From positions 1-64,000 of the forward strand of contig CATYLC010000013.1 in the NCBI GenBank assembly GCA_958408685.1: a stretch of DNA of 64,000 nucleotides. Reading direction: 5' to 3'. The position numbers and the translations under genes were made by a program. Shown one piece after another: positions 7,993-15,777 of the stretch (position 1 is the first letter of the stretch; the number at the start of each line of letters is the position of its first letter). The stretch is from an uncultured Collinsella sp. GTDB taxonomy: Bacteria > Actinomycetota > Coriobacteriia > Coriobacteriales > Coriobacteriaceae. The notes beneath the pieces were generated by a model. The model was not told where the DNA came from and made no database searches. It saw only the letters and a program-made list of their open reading frames with translations.

Positions 7993-10185
7993 TTATGAAG
8001 CGTCGGCAGCTATGTGCGCAAGCGCCTCAACGAGCTCCTGCGAGCTCACGGGTTTACTCAGGTGCGCGTCCATGCCCGCCTCGCGCGAAAGTCTGCGGTC
8101 GTCGGCAAAGGCGTTGGCACTCACAGCGATAATCGGCGTGGTCGCGGCATCCTCGCGATCGAGTGCTCGAATCCGACGCGTGGCCTCAAGGCCATCGATG
8201 CCAGGCATCATGATGTCCATCAACACCACGTCGTACTCGTGCGGTGCGCTCGCGGCAAACGCCTCAACGGCAGACTCGCCATCCTTAGCATGCGTCACGA
8301 CGGCACCGGCACGGCTGAGCGTAAACTGCGCGATCTCGGCATTCAGATCGTTATCCTCTACGAGCAAAACGTGCAAGCCCTGGAGCGCATCGCCATCGCC
8401 CGCATCCGCGCGAACTGCCTGAGGAATCTCGGAGCGCTTGCATTTCTCAAACGGCAGGCGGATGGTAAACGTCGTCCCCTGCCCCAAGACGCTCGTAAAA
8501 CTCATGGTTCCGCCCATAAGCTCGACTAACTGTTTTGCGATAGGCGCGCCCAGGCCAGTTCCCGATGAAGCGCCTTCCACCTGTTGCTCCTCGCGGCAAA
8601 ACGGCTCGTAGAGGTGCTGTTGGAACTCCTCGCTCATGCCAATACCGTTGTCGGCGATCGTGTATTCATAGACGGGGGCGCCATCCGCTGGCTCCACCTC
8701 GCGGCACACCAGGCGAACGTATCCGCCCTGGCGGTTGTACTTGACGGCATTGCCGGCAATATTGAGCAACAGGCGCTTGAGGTGCGTCACGCTCACCCGA
8801 GCATAGGGATGATTAAGGGTCTGCTGGTCGCAGATAATTGTCACCAGACGCTCCTCGGCCTGGCGCTCCAGAATATCGCGCACTTCACAGTTGAGTGCCA
8901 CCAAATTTGTGGGTACGAGGTTCAGGTCGACCTGCCCGCTCTCCAGGCGACTCATATCGAGTGCCTCGTTGGCAAGGTCGAGCAGCAGTCCCGATGCCGT
9001 CCAGATTTTCGAGCGGCACTCAGCCTGCTTTTGCAGATCGTCCGCATTGGCATCGCCAACCTCGACCATGCCGCGAATGCCGTTGATGGGCGTGCGCAGA
9101 TCGTGGCTCATGCGACGCAGAAACTCTGTCTTTGCCGAGTTGGCAGACGAGGCCTCACGCGCCGCCTTTGCCAGCTTGTCGCCATAGTCGCGCTCCTGCT
9201 GCAGCAAGTCCGTCAAACGTCGGCGATCAGCGCGGCGACGCACCATCACAACAACGGCTATAAAACCGCTGTAGAGCGCCAGCACGCCGGCAGCAACAGC
9301 CGCGACGACCTCGAAGTAACGCCGCGCCGGAGCATAGGTGTACACATAGAATTTGTGCGCTTTTCCAAATGTGCCCAAATACCACTCGCCGTCGGCGTTA
9401 ATCAATTTGACCTTACCGGCCAGGCATCGATCCTTAATACCGTCGACAATGAAGACATCCGTCGCAGGCAGATCGAACACGCCCAATACGGTGGGTTCAA
9501 CGGCATTGGTCGCAACGACCTTGCCGTCGCTTTCGATCACGATATTGCCGCTATCGATGGTTTCATAGCCATCAAGCAAGCTCTGCAGTTTGAGTGTATT
9601 GCTTGCAACCGCCTTCGCGCTCTGATGCCTTACCGCGATAACGATGCCCTCGCCATCCTGCCGAGTCACGCAGCCAATGTCTGCGACCGAATCGTCCGCA
9701 AGCGTGATGCGGGCGGTATAGGACTTAAGCGGATGAGTTGCCACCTCAAGCACGGGTGATTCTTTGAGATACGTAGCGAGCGACCCGTAGTCCACATCGC
9801 CCGTCGAGGACTCGGACACCAAATTGCCCGATGCGTCCGTCACGATCAGCGCGCTCACGTTGAACTGGTCGGCATATTGCTCCAGCATGGCGTTATCCAC
9901 CGAACCGTCGCGCTCCATATCGCGAGCCGCCTCTCCGGCAATCTCCATAACGCGAATCAGGTTTTTGGTCGTATAGGCGCTGTTGAATGCATCGTAGGAA
10001 AGGCTCTGCGTCGCCACGTAATCGACAACGTCGGCAAAGCGCTGCTCGGCTTGGGCTGTCATGTAACCGTAGCTCATCATGCCGGCAGCAACCGAGAGCG
10101 CTATCCCCAGCAGAGCGACAAGAAGCCATGCCCCTGCCGAACGATTGCCCCGCTCCTGAGCGGCGTAGTCGGGCGCATCGATCAT
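7993..10185 (-). CDS. Hybrid sensor histidine kinase with receiver domain
   Basis: 730 residues. A membrane helix at about 20-41, an extracytoplasmic domain of about 240 residues, a second helix near 290-312, HisKA with H361 in RMSHDLRTPINGI, HATPase (LLLNIAGNAVKYN, DNGIGM, GTGLGA), and a receiver with D657 in LMDIMMPGIDG. No output domain follows. The catalytic half closely resembles that of the upstream fused kinase, suggesting a duplication. Its ATG overlaps the end of the solute-binding lipoprotein gene by 4 bases (ATGA), so the two are coupled. I infer that the lipoprotein acts as its ligand-binding subunit, as the fused domains do in the neighbour. Confidence 0.9.
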   Translation of the reverse strand: MIDAPDYAAQERGNRSAGAWLLVALLGIALSVAAGMMSYGYMTAQAEQRFADVVDYVATQSLSYDAFNSAYTTKNLIRVMEIAGEAARDMERDGSVDNAMLEQYADQFNVSALIVTDASGNLVSESSTGDVDYGSLATYLKESPVLEVATHPLKSYTARITLADDSVADIGCVTRQDGEGIVIAVRHQSAKAVASNTLKLQSLLDGYETIDSGNIVIESDGKVVATNAVEPTVLGVFDLPATDVFIVDGIKDRCLAGKVKLINADGEWYLGTFGKAHKFYVYTYAPARRYFEVVAAVAAGVLALYSGFIAVVVMVRRRADRRRLTDLLQQERDYGDKLAKAAREASSANSAKTEFLRRMSHDLRTPINGIRGMVEVGDANADDLQKQAECRSKIWTASGLLLDLANEALDMSRLESGQVDLNLVPTNLVALNCEVRDILERQAEERLVTIICDQQTLNHPYARVSVTHLKRLLLNIAGNAVKYNRQGGYVRLVCREVEPADGAPVYEYTIADNGIGMSEEFQQHLYEPFCREEQQVEGASSGTGLGAPIAKQLVELMGGTMSFTSVLGQGTTFTIRLPFEKCKRSEIPQAVRADAGDGDALQGLHVLLVEDNDLNAEIAQFTLSRAGAVVTHAKDGESAVEAFAASAPHEYDVVLMDIMMPGIDGLEATRRIRALDREDAATTPIIAVSANAFADDRRLSREAGMDAHLSKPVSSQELVEALAHIAADAS

Positions 10186-11051
10186 GACAGGCCCTCCATA
10201 TTCAAAAATGGCGAAGGGTCATCAAAGTACTTTGACACCAGGCGTTCCATGGTGCCATCGGCAAACATTTCTTGGTAGGCATGAGTGAGCTTGACGTCGA
10301 TGCCGCGCGTATCGTTGATATCGAAAGCGGTGCCCAAACCAACCACTAGCAGTGGCTCATCCAGAATGCGATACGTCACACCATAGTCCTTTTCGTAGGT
10401 GAGCAGCGAGGACTCATGCGCGGCGATGGCGTCGACCAGGCCCTCGACAAGTGCCGGGTTCAGGTATGAGCGGTCCGAAAAACAATAGAGCTCTTTGATC
10501 TGCGGAACGTTTTCATTTGTACGATTGAGCAAAATGTCCTCGGGCTTGGTGGTGGACTGGACTGCCACGACCTTATCCTCAAGATCGGCAAGCGTGTAGA
10601 TATCGCTCTGGGGATCGACCGCGACCACCTGGCGGCTCGCAAGGTACGGGCCGGCCCAACGATACTCGTTTTCGCGACCCGTCATGCTAAAGCTACCCAT
10701 GACACAATCGAGCTCGCCGCTCGCCAGCAGTTCTTTCTTCTTTTTCCAGTCGATCAGCTGGTATTTTGGCTTGTAACCAATGCGGGCCAACGCCTCGGTC
10801 AATATCTCGACATCCAGGCCAACGATATCGCCGTACTCGTCGGTATACACAAACGGTGGGTAGAGATCGCTGCCGACGTTGAGCGTCTTGAGGTCGTCGT
10901 CTTTGACCTGCGAGGCGTCCAGGCCTTTTGATGCAGACGTCGATGCCTCGTCATTCGACCCGGAGCAGCCAGCTATCGCTACGACAAAAGCGCACGCTAC
11001 CGCAAGCGCGACAAACAACGAAATGGCAACCGAGCGACGGGATCTTTTCAT
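10182..11051 (-). CDS. Solute-binding lipoprotein (family 3), likely kinase partner
   Basis: 289 residues. A lipoprotein signal ends at AIAGC with Cys29. The mature part has the family 3 binding-protein pattern: LNVGSDLYPPFVYTDEYGDIVGLDVEI, then ELDCVMGSFSMTGRE and a C-terminal LVSKYFDD. Such proteins usually feed amino acids to ABC transporters, but no permease or ATPase is nearby. The gene is fused by a 4-base overlap to a hybrid kinase gene, which argues for a sensory rather than transport role. GGAG lies before the ATG. A TATGAT at 11094-11099 (read on the minus strand) could be its -10 box; no good -35 was seen. Confidence 0.88.
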   Translation of the reverse strand: MKRSRRSVAISLFVALAVACAFVVAIAGCSGSNDEASTSASKGLDASQVKDDDLKTLNVGSDLYPPFVYTDEYGDIVGLDVEILTEALARIGYKPKYQLIDWKKKKELLASGELDCVMGSFSMTGRENEYRWAGPYLASRQVVAVDPQSDIYTLADLEDKVVAVQSTTKPEDILLNRTNENVPQIKELYCFSDRSYLNPALVEGLVDAIAAHESSLLTYEKDYGVTYRILDEPLLVVGLGTAFDINDTRGIDVKLTHAYQEMFADGTMERLVSKYFDDPSPFLNMEGLS

Positions 11052-11195
11052 CGAGCTCCATACGATCCTGTTTACAGACTGAAATGGTTAAAGATCATAG
11101 CAAACAAAACCACACGAGCACCCAATTGTTACAGACGCTTTACCGTGTGGGGCCTTCCAGCCGACTTGGCAGAAGACCCCGCATGCAGTGCTCAC

Positions 11196-12410
11196 TTACC
11201 GTGCATTAAAAACGTAGCGGTCCAGGCGGTCGCACGCTTCCTTTACGCGCGAAAGCGGCAGCGCCAGATTCACGCGAATGTGGCAGGGCCCGTGGAACGG
11301 ACGGCCGTCCTGATACCCCACGCCCACGCGTGCCCCCTCGTCGAGCAGCCACTGAATATCGCGGCCATGTTCGCGGCACCACTCGGTGCAGTCCAGAAAC
11401 ACCATGTACGTGCCCTGCGGACGCGAATAGGACACGCCCTCAAAATGCTCGTCCACGTAATCGCAGAAGTACTCGATATTGCCGGCAAGCACCTGGTTGA
11501 GCTCGTCCACCCACTCGTAGCCTTGCGGCTGGTAGGCACCGATAAGCGCATGCATGGAGAGGACGTTCATCTCGTTGTAGTGGGTCTTGTTGGACACGGC
11601 GCACACGCGGTCGCGCAGCGGCTCGTTATAGATGATGTGGTAGCTGCCGACCAAGCCCGCCAGGTTGAACGTCTTGCTGGGCGCGTAGAGGGCAACCGTG
11701 CGCATGCGGGCATCCTCGCTCACCGACTGCGTCGGGATGTGCTTGTGCCCCGGCAGGATGATATCGGACCAAATCTCGTCCGAGATCACTACGCAATCGT
11801 GCTGGCGATAGATGTCCATGGCGCGCTCGATCTCGTCGCGTTCCCATACGCGGCCGCAGGGATTGTGCGGCGAGCAGAACACCGCGGCATGGATGTGGTT
11901 TTGGGCGAGCTTGTGCTCCATGTCCTCAAAGTCCATACGCCACACGCCCTGGTCGTCGAGCTTAAGCGGGCTGTGGACAATGTGATAGCCCGCGGCCTCA
12001 ATGGACTTGGTAAAGCCGATGTAGGTAGGGCTGTGGACCAGCACCGCATCGCCCGGCTGGACATACGCGCGCAGCGTCGACACGACGCCGCCCAGCACGC
12101 CGTTTTCGTAGCCGATATGTTCAGGTGCCAGGCCCTCGACGCCGTTGCGGCGGCTCTGCCATTCAATGATGCGGTCGAAGTACTCGGCGCGCGGGTTAAA
12201 GTAGCCAAACATGGGATGCTGAGCGCGCTGAATGATGTGCTCCTGGACCGTGGGCACCGTGGCAAAATTCATGTCGGCCACCCACATGGGAATGCGGTCG
12301 AAGCCCTCGTCGGGTGCGTTCGGAGCCATGCCGGGGATCTCGCCCCAGGAGTCAACGGCGATGGAGTCCATGCCGTGGCGGTCGATAAGCGAGCTAAAGT
12401 CGTATTTCAT
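11196..12410 (-). CDS. MalY/PatB-type PLP-dependent cystathionine beta-lyase
   Basis: 404 residues of fold type I aminotransferase. The MalY/PatB subgroup signs are IPMWVADMNFA near residue 40, PHNPCGRVW at about 181-189, D211 in ISDEIWSD and the PLP-binding Lys246 in APSKTFNLAGL. The usual reaction is C-S cleavage of cystathionine or cysteine conjugates to pyruvate, ammonia and a thiol; E. coli MalY also modulates the maltose regulator. I chose the ATG at 12410, where homology starts with MKYDFSSLIDR; the upstream extension lacks family resemblance. It stands alone between trmO and the sensor operon. Assignment to a specific substrate is not possible. Confidence 0.9.
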   Translation of the reverse strand: MKYDFSSLIDRHGMDSIAVDSWGEIPGMAPNAPDEGFDRIPMWVADMNFATVPTVQEHIIQRAQHPMFGYFNPRAEYFDRIIEWQSRRNGVEGLAPEHIGYENGVLGGVVSTLRAYVQPGDAVLVHSPTYIGFTKSIEAAGYHIVHSPLKLDDQGVWRMDFEDMEHKLAQNHIHAAVFCSPHNPCGRVWERDEIERAMDIYRQHDCVVISDEIWSDIILPGHKHIPTQSVSEDARMRTVALYAPSKTFNLAGLVGSYHIIYNEPLRDRVCAVSNKTHYNEMNVLSMHALIGAYQPQGYEWVDELNQVLAGNIEYFCDYVDEHFEGVSYSRPQGTYMVFLDCTEWCREHGRDIQWLLDEGARVGVGYQDGRPFHGPCHIRVNLALPLSRVKEACDRLDRYVFNAR

Positions 12411-12521
12411 GCTGAGCCCCCGTGCAAAGTGATTGTTTTGGTAGGCGTTATTGTCCACCAGCGTGGGCGGTTTTGGCGCGGGGTTTGGCGCTTAATTTGA
12501 CGGGTGCGGACGAATGGCTGG

Positions 12522-13259
12522 TTAGTCTCGCGCGTCGGTGACGGCGACTACGGTTAGCTGGGTTTCATCGACCGTAAAAGATATGTCGAGTCCGGCGTAG
12601 GCCAAGTGGTAAACGCGGTTTGGCTCGTGCTTGCTGCCCGCGCGGCGTGGATCTTGGCGAAGGACCTCGACCAAGCCGGGGAGCTTTGCGGGCGGGACCA
12701 TGTCTTGAAGCGCTTGCGGGAACTCGACGTTGAGCTCTTGCCACGGAGCATCCTCAATCCAGCCGCCCGTCGCATCCGGGTGACAGTCGGCAAATGGAAT
12801 GTAGGGCTTAATGTCGTAGATGGGCGTGCCGTCGCGCAGGTCGGCCCCCAGCACATGGATGATGGGCCCATCGTCGGTGAGCTCGACGCGGTCGAGCTTG
12901 ACGCAGGTGAGCCCGATGGGATTAGGGCGAAACGGACTGCGCGTGGCAAACACGCCCACGCGCTCGGCTCCACCCAGACGCGGCGGGCGCACGGTTTTCG
13001 ACCACTTGACGTTGGTGCCGGACCTGTCCTGCGACTTGGCATCGGCAGCTATGTCGTTTGCCGTGCCGCCGGGCGTTCCGTTTTCGAAGCGCCACAGCAG
13101 CCATAGATGAGAGAAGGAGTCCAGGCCCTCAACCGCCGCATTGGAGGCAAATTCCGGCTCAAAGACGATGCGTCCCTGCAGATGAGGCGCCAAAAAGCTG
13201 TTGCGCGGAATGCCGAACTTCTGCGGCAGGTCGGTATGTATGTGTGCAATAGGTTCCAT
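12522..13259 (-). CDS. trmO: tRNA (N6-threonylcarbamoyladenosine37-N6)-methyltransferase TrmO-like
   Basis: About 245 residues of the TrmO/VirR (UPF0066) family, which methylates N6 of t6A37 in some tRNAs using SAM. Diagnostic stretches are EPIAHIHTDLPQKFGIPR at the N-terminus, RPPRLGG and ATRSPFRPNPIGLT (about residues 105-117), and DGTPIYDIKPYIPFAD. Two in-frame ATGs at 13268 and 13259 are possible; neither has a clear ribosome site. The open frame continues to 14129, but that part is antisense to the TipAS gene and unlike the family. It lies 111 bases upstream of the MalY-like gene on the same strand. Confidence 0.88.
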   Translation of the reverse strand: MEPIAHIHTDLPQKFGIPRNSFLAPHLQGRIVFEPEFASNAAVEGLDSFSHLWLLWRFENGTPGGTANDIAADAKSQDRSGTNVKWSKTVRPPRLGGAERVGVFATRSPFRPNPIGLTCVKLDRVELTDDGPIIHVLGADLRDGTPIYDIKPYIPFADCHPDATGGWIEDAPWQELNVEFPQALQDMVPPAKLPGLVEVLRQDPRRAGSKHEPNRVYHLAYAGLDISFTVDETQLTVVAVTDARD

Positions 13260-13400
13260 GCCGGTCATTGTACGGCATGGAGGCGTGGGGCGTTGCGCGC
13301 AATTCTTCGCCGCGGTCTCCCGTCGTGCAACCAACGGTTGCTTGGAAGGGCGCCTGCCGCCGCGTATGCTTAAGCCATCAACCAGCAGAAAGGAGCCGCT

Positions 13401-14228
13401 ATGGCCTTTGCAGAAAAGCTCATTGCCATCCGTCGCGCCCATCACCTTACTCAGGAGCAGCTCGCCGCCAAGCTCTTCGTCACACGCCAAGCCGTCAGCC
13501 GCTGGGAGCGCGACGAGGTCACCCCGGGCATCGACATGATGAAGCTCATCGCCGCCGTAACCGGCGAGCCACTGTCCCATCTGCTCGAAATGCCCGAGCA
13601 CTATTGCCAGAGCTGCGGCATGATACTCACGCCCAACGACTGCGGCACCGATGCCACGGGCACCGCGACCGACCATTACTGCAAGTGGTGCTACGACCAC
13701 GGCAAGTACACCTACGACACCACCATGGAGGCAATGATCGAGGATTGTGCCCCGCGGCTGGCACAAAACACCGGCATGTCGCTCGACGAAGCCGTCTCGC
13801 TCATGGGCGCCGTCCTGCCGCAACTGGAGCGCTGGCGCGCCGTGCAAGAAAACGAGGAGCGCTACGGTGCCGAAGCCCGGAAGCGCTACGGCGACGAGGC
13901 GATCGACGCAGCAAACGAAGCGCTGCTGGACATGGACCCCGAGACATGGAACGACATGAAGGAACTTGAACGCGCCATTCTGGGCCAGCTCTCGATTGCC
14001 ATGGGCATTGGCGACCCAGAGAGCAACGAAGCCCAAAAACTGGTTGCAATGCACCGTCGATGGATTGCTCTCAACTGGGGATGCGAGCCCCAAGACGAGG
14101 CGTACCCGGGCCTCGCCCACGGCTATCATGCCGACCAGCGCTTTGTTGACTACTACGACAAGCCCTGCGGCACCGGAGCCACGGCGTTTCTGGTCCAGGC
14201 CATCGAGTCGTCGTTGACGCGCGCATAG
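13401..14228 (+). CDS. XRE regulator fused to zinc ribbon and TipAS-like domain
   Basis: 275 residues in three parts. Residues 5-62 are a Cro/C1 helix-turn-helix (LTQEQLAAKLFVTRQAVSRWE). Residues 66-100 form a zinc ribbon with Cys69, Cys72, Cys94 and Cys97. From about 150 to the end is a TipAS-like helical domain ending in AYPGLAHGYHADQRFVDYYD. TipAS domains bind thiopeptide and related antibiotics and normally follow a MerR-type helix-turn-helix, so the XRE pairing is notable. AGAAAGGAG lies before the ATG. No efflux gene is adjacent; the glutaredoxin gene follows after 51 bases. A drug-sensing role is inferred. Confidence 0.82.
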   Translation: MAFAEKLIAIRRAHHLTQEQLAAKLFVTRQAVSRWERDEVTPGIDMMKLIAAVTGEPLSHLLEMPEHYCQSCGMILTPNDCGTDATGTATDHYCKWCYDHGKYTYDTTMEAMIEDCAPRLAQNTGMSLDEAVSLMGAVLPQLERWRAVQENEERYGAEARKRYGDEAIDAANEALLDMDPETWNDMKELERAILGQLSIAMGIGDPESNEAQKLVAMHRRWIALNWGCEPQDEAYPGLAHGYHADQRFVDYYDKPCGTGATAFLVQAIESSLTRA

Positions 14229-14279
14229 ACCGCGGCGGCTTTGGGTATTTCAATCAAAACCGCAACCGATTGGAGACCT

Positions 14280-14525
14280 ATGGCTACTAATCATGAGCTC
14301 ACGCTATTCGTTATGACCGGCTGCCCGTACTGCATAAAGGTCAAGCGCTTTTTGGCCGATAACGGCGTGACCATTCCTGAACGCAATATCTCGACCGATT
14401 CCGATGCCGAGCAAACGCTTATCTCCGTCGGCGGAAAACGCCAGGTTCCCTGCCTGTTCATCGACGGCAAACCACTCTACGAATCGAGCGACATCATCGC
14501 GTGGGTGCAGGAAAACCTGCTCTAG
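14280..14525 (+). CDS. Glutaredoxin-like protein
   Basis: 81 residues, the usual length of a small glutaredoxin. The active site is CPYC at residues 15-18, preceded by LTLFVMTG. The cis-proline loop RQVPCLFIDG and the C-terminal ESSDIIAWV, which resembles a glutathione-binding GSDDI loop, follow. It should reduce disulfides or carry electrons to a reductase. I chose the ATG at 14280 with GGAGA six bases upstream. It follows the TipAS regulator on the same strand and may be read with it. Confidence 0.9.
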   Translation: MATNHELTLFVMTGCPYCIKVKRFLADNGVTIPERNISTDSDAEQTLISVGGKRQVPCLFIDGKPLYESSDIIAWVQENLL

Positions 14526-14562
14526 TACGCACGCTCTGTCCGTCCAGGGCCCCAACCCATAC

Positions 14563-14634
14563 GACCCAAACATGTACACCAGCATCCAAAGTCGACATTT
14601 TTCGACATCTTTGGATGCTGGCGTACAGCTTTTT
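14563..14634 (+). repeat. 72-bp direct repeat, copy 1 (palindromic)
   Basis: This 72-base block recurs in the same orientation at 15642-15713 with only about four substitutions, all near the 3' end (14622 and 14628-14630). Each copy is itself a hairpin: TGTACACCAGCATCCAAAG pairs with CTTTGGATGCTGG a few bases later. Confidence 0.85.
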
Positions 14635-14719
14635 GGTAGTCATGGACGCTCTTGGCCGGCTAATTGTTTGAGGAGACCTTTGGATTATGGCTGTTTGACG
14701 CCTCTGGAAAGGTTTCCGA

Positions 14720-14962
14720 GAGGGCTGTGGTCAAAAAAGGGCAAATATGAGTACTGCTACCTGTTTAGTAGCAGCTATTTTGATCACTTCAGGAACTATT
14801 CAACGTTCCACTCGTCCGCAGACGACGCTATTTCTCCTCATATGTTCAATAAAAGTAGCTCTTAATGGGAACAAATCTCATCAGGAGCTACAATTTATAG
14901 CAAATAAATGCAACCATAATGGCAACAGTACTCATATTTGCCCTTTTTTGACCACGACCCTC
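14720..14962. mobile_element. MITE-like element with 30-bp perfect terminal inverted repeats
   Basis: The 30 bases at 14727-14756 are the exact reverse complement of 14926-14955, and weaker pairing extends several bases outward and about 25 bases inward. The interior of about 170 bases is A+T-rich and has no supported gene. This layout fits a miniature inverted-repeat transposable element or a long folded RNA. No target duplication was obvious. Confidence 0.55.
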
Positions 14963-15057
14963 CAGGATAGTCGCTGAGAGCGACACTAAATGACAAAATC
15001 CGACACTTGAACGTTCTTATATGAGTAGCCATTGAAGGACACCTAACGACTACTCCC

Positions 15058-15082
15058 ATTCGCGACACACTGTGTCGCGAAT
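15058..15082. repeat. Perfect 25-bp palindrome
   Basis: ATTCGCGACACA at 15058-15069 is followed after one base by its exact complement at 15071-15082. It lies in non-coding DNA about 280 bases before the RHH gene and could be a regulator site or a repeat fragment. Confidence 0.5.
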
Positions 15083-15275
15083 TAAGCTGGCCCCATTACC
15101 GAAGACCAGTGAGAGCTCCTGCCCAGAATCTCAATAGCTTAATAAAGGGCTCCCCTCCGGAAGTTCAATGAGCATCCAAATTCCAAGCTGAAAAGCAAAG
15201 GAGTATCGAAGCCGTCAATGCTCATTTCCTATCGAACAGGCAGGTCAAAACAAGCTAATTAGCCCGATGAACTGC

Positions 15276-15308
15276 TTGTATTTTTGTCTACAAAATTGTA
15301 TACAAAAA
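15276..15308 (+). promoter_or_regulatory. Promoter overlapped by dyad operator of the RHH gene
   Basis: TTGTAT at 15276-15281 and TATACA at 15299-15304 are spaced by 17 bases. The dyad TTTTTGTCTACA (15281-15292) / TGTATACAAAAA (15297-15308), one mismatch, covers the spacer and -10 box, as expected for autorepression by the encoded ribbon-helix-helix protein. Confidence 0.55.
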
Positions 15309-15358
15309 GAGAATCCGAGAACCGGCGCTCGACATTATGTCGATCGATAGGAGGCGCC

Positions 15359-15625
15359 ATGGATGCTAAGCAGCTCGAAAAGATGATGGGGTTTGCTCCC
15401 GGGGAGTTGAAGAAAGCCGCGGAAGCCTACGAAAAAGATGAGTGGCCGAAAGGTCACACCATCAAGTTGGGAAGGCCACCAATCTCCGATGAGCCGAGCG
15501 TCGTTATATCAGCACGTGTGGGCGAATCGATTCTTGAGGCGTTTGACGAAAAAGCCAAACGCCATGGGCAAACACGCACGGAGCGGCTCAGAGAGCTCAT
15601 TACACTTGATGCACTGATTGCCTAG
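15359..15625 (+). CDS. Ribbon-helix-helix (CopG/antitoxin-like) protein, no partner toxin
   Basis: 88 residues. The C-terminal half, SVVISARVGESILEAFDEKAK followed by TRTERLRELI, is a ribbon-helix-helix fold as in CopG-type antitoxins and repressors; the N-terminal half is charged and may be the toxin-binding part. A perfect AGGAGG lies 6 bases before the ATG at 15359. No toxin gene adjoins it: the repeat copy 2 follows directly, then dus on the other strand. It is therefore an orphan antitoxin or a stand-alone repressor, sitting in a pocket bounded by direct repeats. Confidence 0.72.
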   Translation: MDAKQLEKMMGFAPGELKKAAEAYEKDEWPKGHTIKLGRPPISDEPSVVISARVGESILEAFDEKAKRHGQTRTERLRELITLDALIA

Positions 15626-15641
15626 GCCCGCTCCCCCGTCG

Positions 15642-15713
15642 GACCCAAACATGTACACCAGCATCCAAAGTCGACATTTTTCGACATCTTTGGATGCTGG
15701 TGTACATGTTTTT
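15642..15713 (+). repeat. 72-bp direct repeat, copy 2 (palindromic)
   Basis: Near-identical, same-orientation copy of 14563-14634. It closes the accessory pocket holding the MITE-like element and the RHH gene. Confidence 0.85.
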
Positions 15714-15720
15714 GCTACAT

Positions 15721-15777
15721 AGTCGTTGGGGACGTCCTTAAATGACCAGTCGTTAAAGAACGCCCCCGATGACTAGT
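15721..15777. repeat. REP-like palindrome, diverged copy of the 4420 family
   Basis: AGTCGTTGGGGACGTCCTT (15721-15739) and AAGAACGCCCCCGATGACT (from 15756) match the arms of the element at 4420-4479 with several substitutions. It ends at the stop codon of dus and may also serve as its terminator. Confidence 0.7.

Larger units (their letters stand above)
14526..15358. other. Repeat-rich non-coding accessory pocket
   Basis: These 833 bases hold no convincing gene. They contain the first 72-bp direct repeat, a MITE-like inverted-repeat element, a short perfect palindrome and the operator/promoter of the orphan RHH gene, all listed separately. Base composition is visibly more A+T-rich than the flanking genes. 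Confidence 0.7.

Noticed and set aside
13260..14129. N-terminal extension of TrmO to a 535-residue protein
   Set aside because: The extension is antisense to the TipAS gene; TrmO homology starts at MEPIAHIHT.
14747..14977. 76-residue frame inside the MITE-like element
   Set aside because: It reads through the terminal inverted repeat; no ribosome site and no homology by eye.
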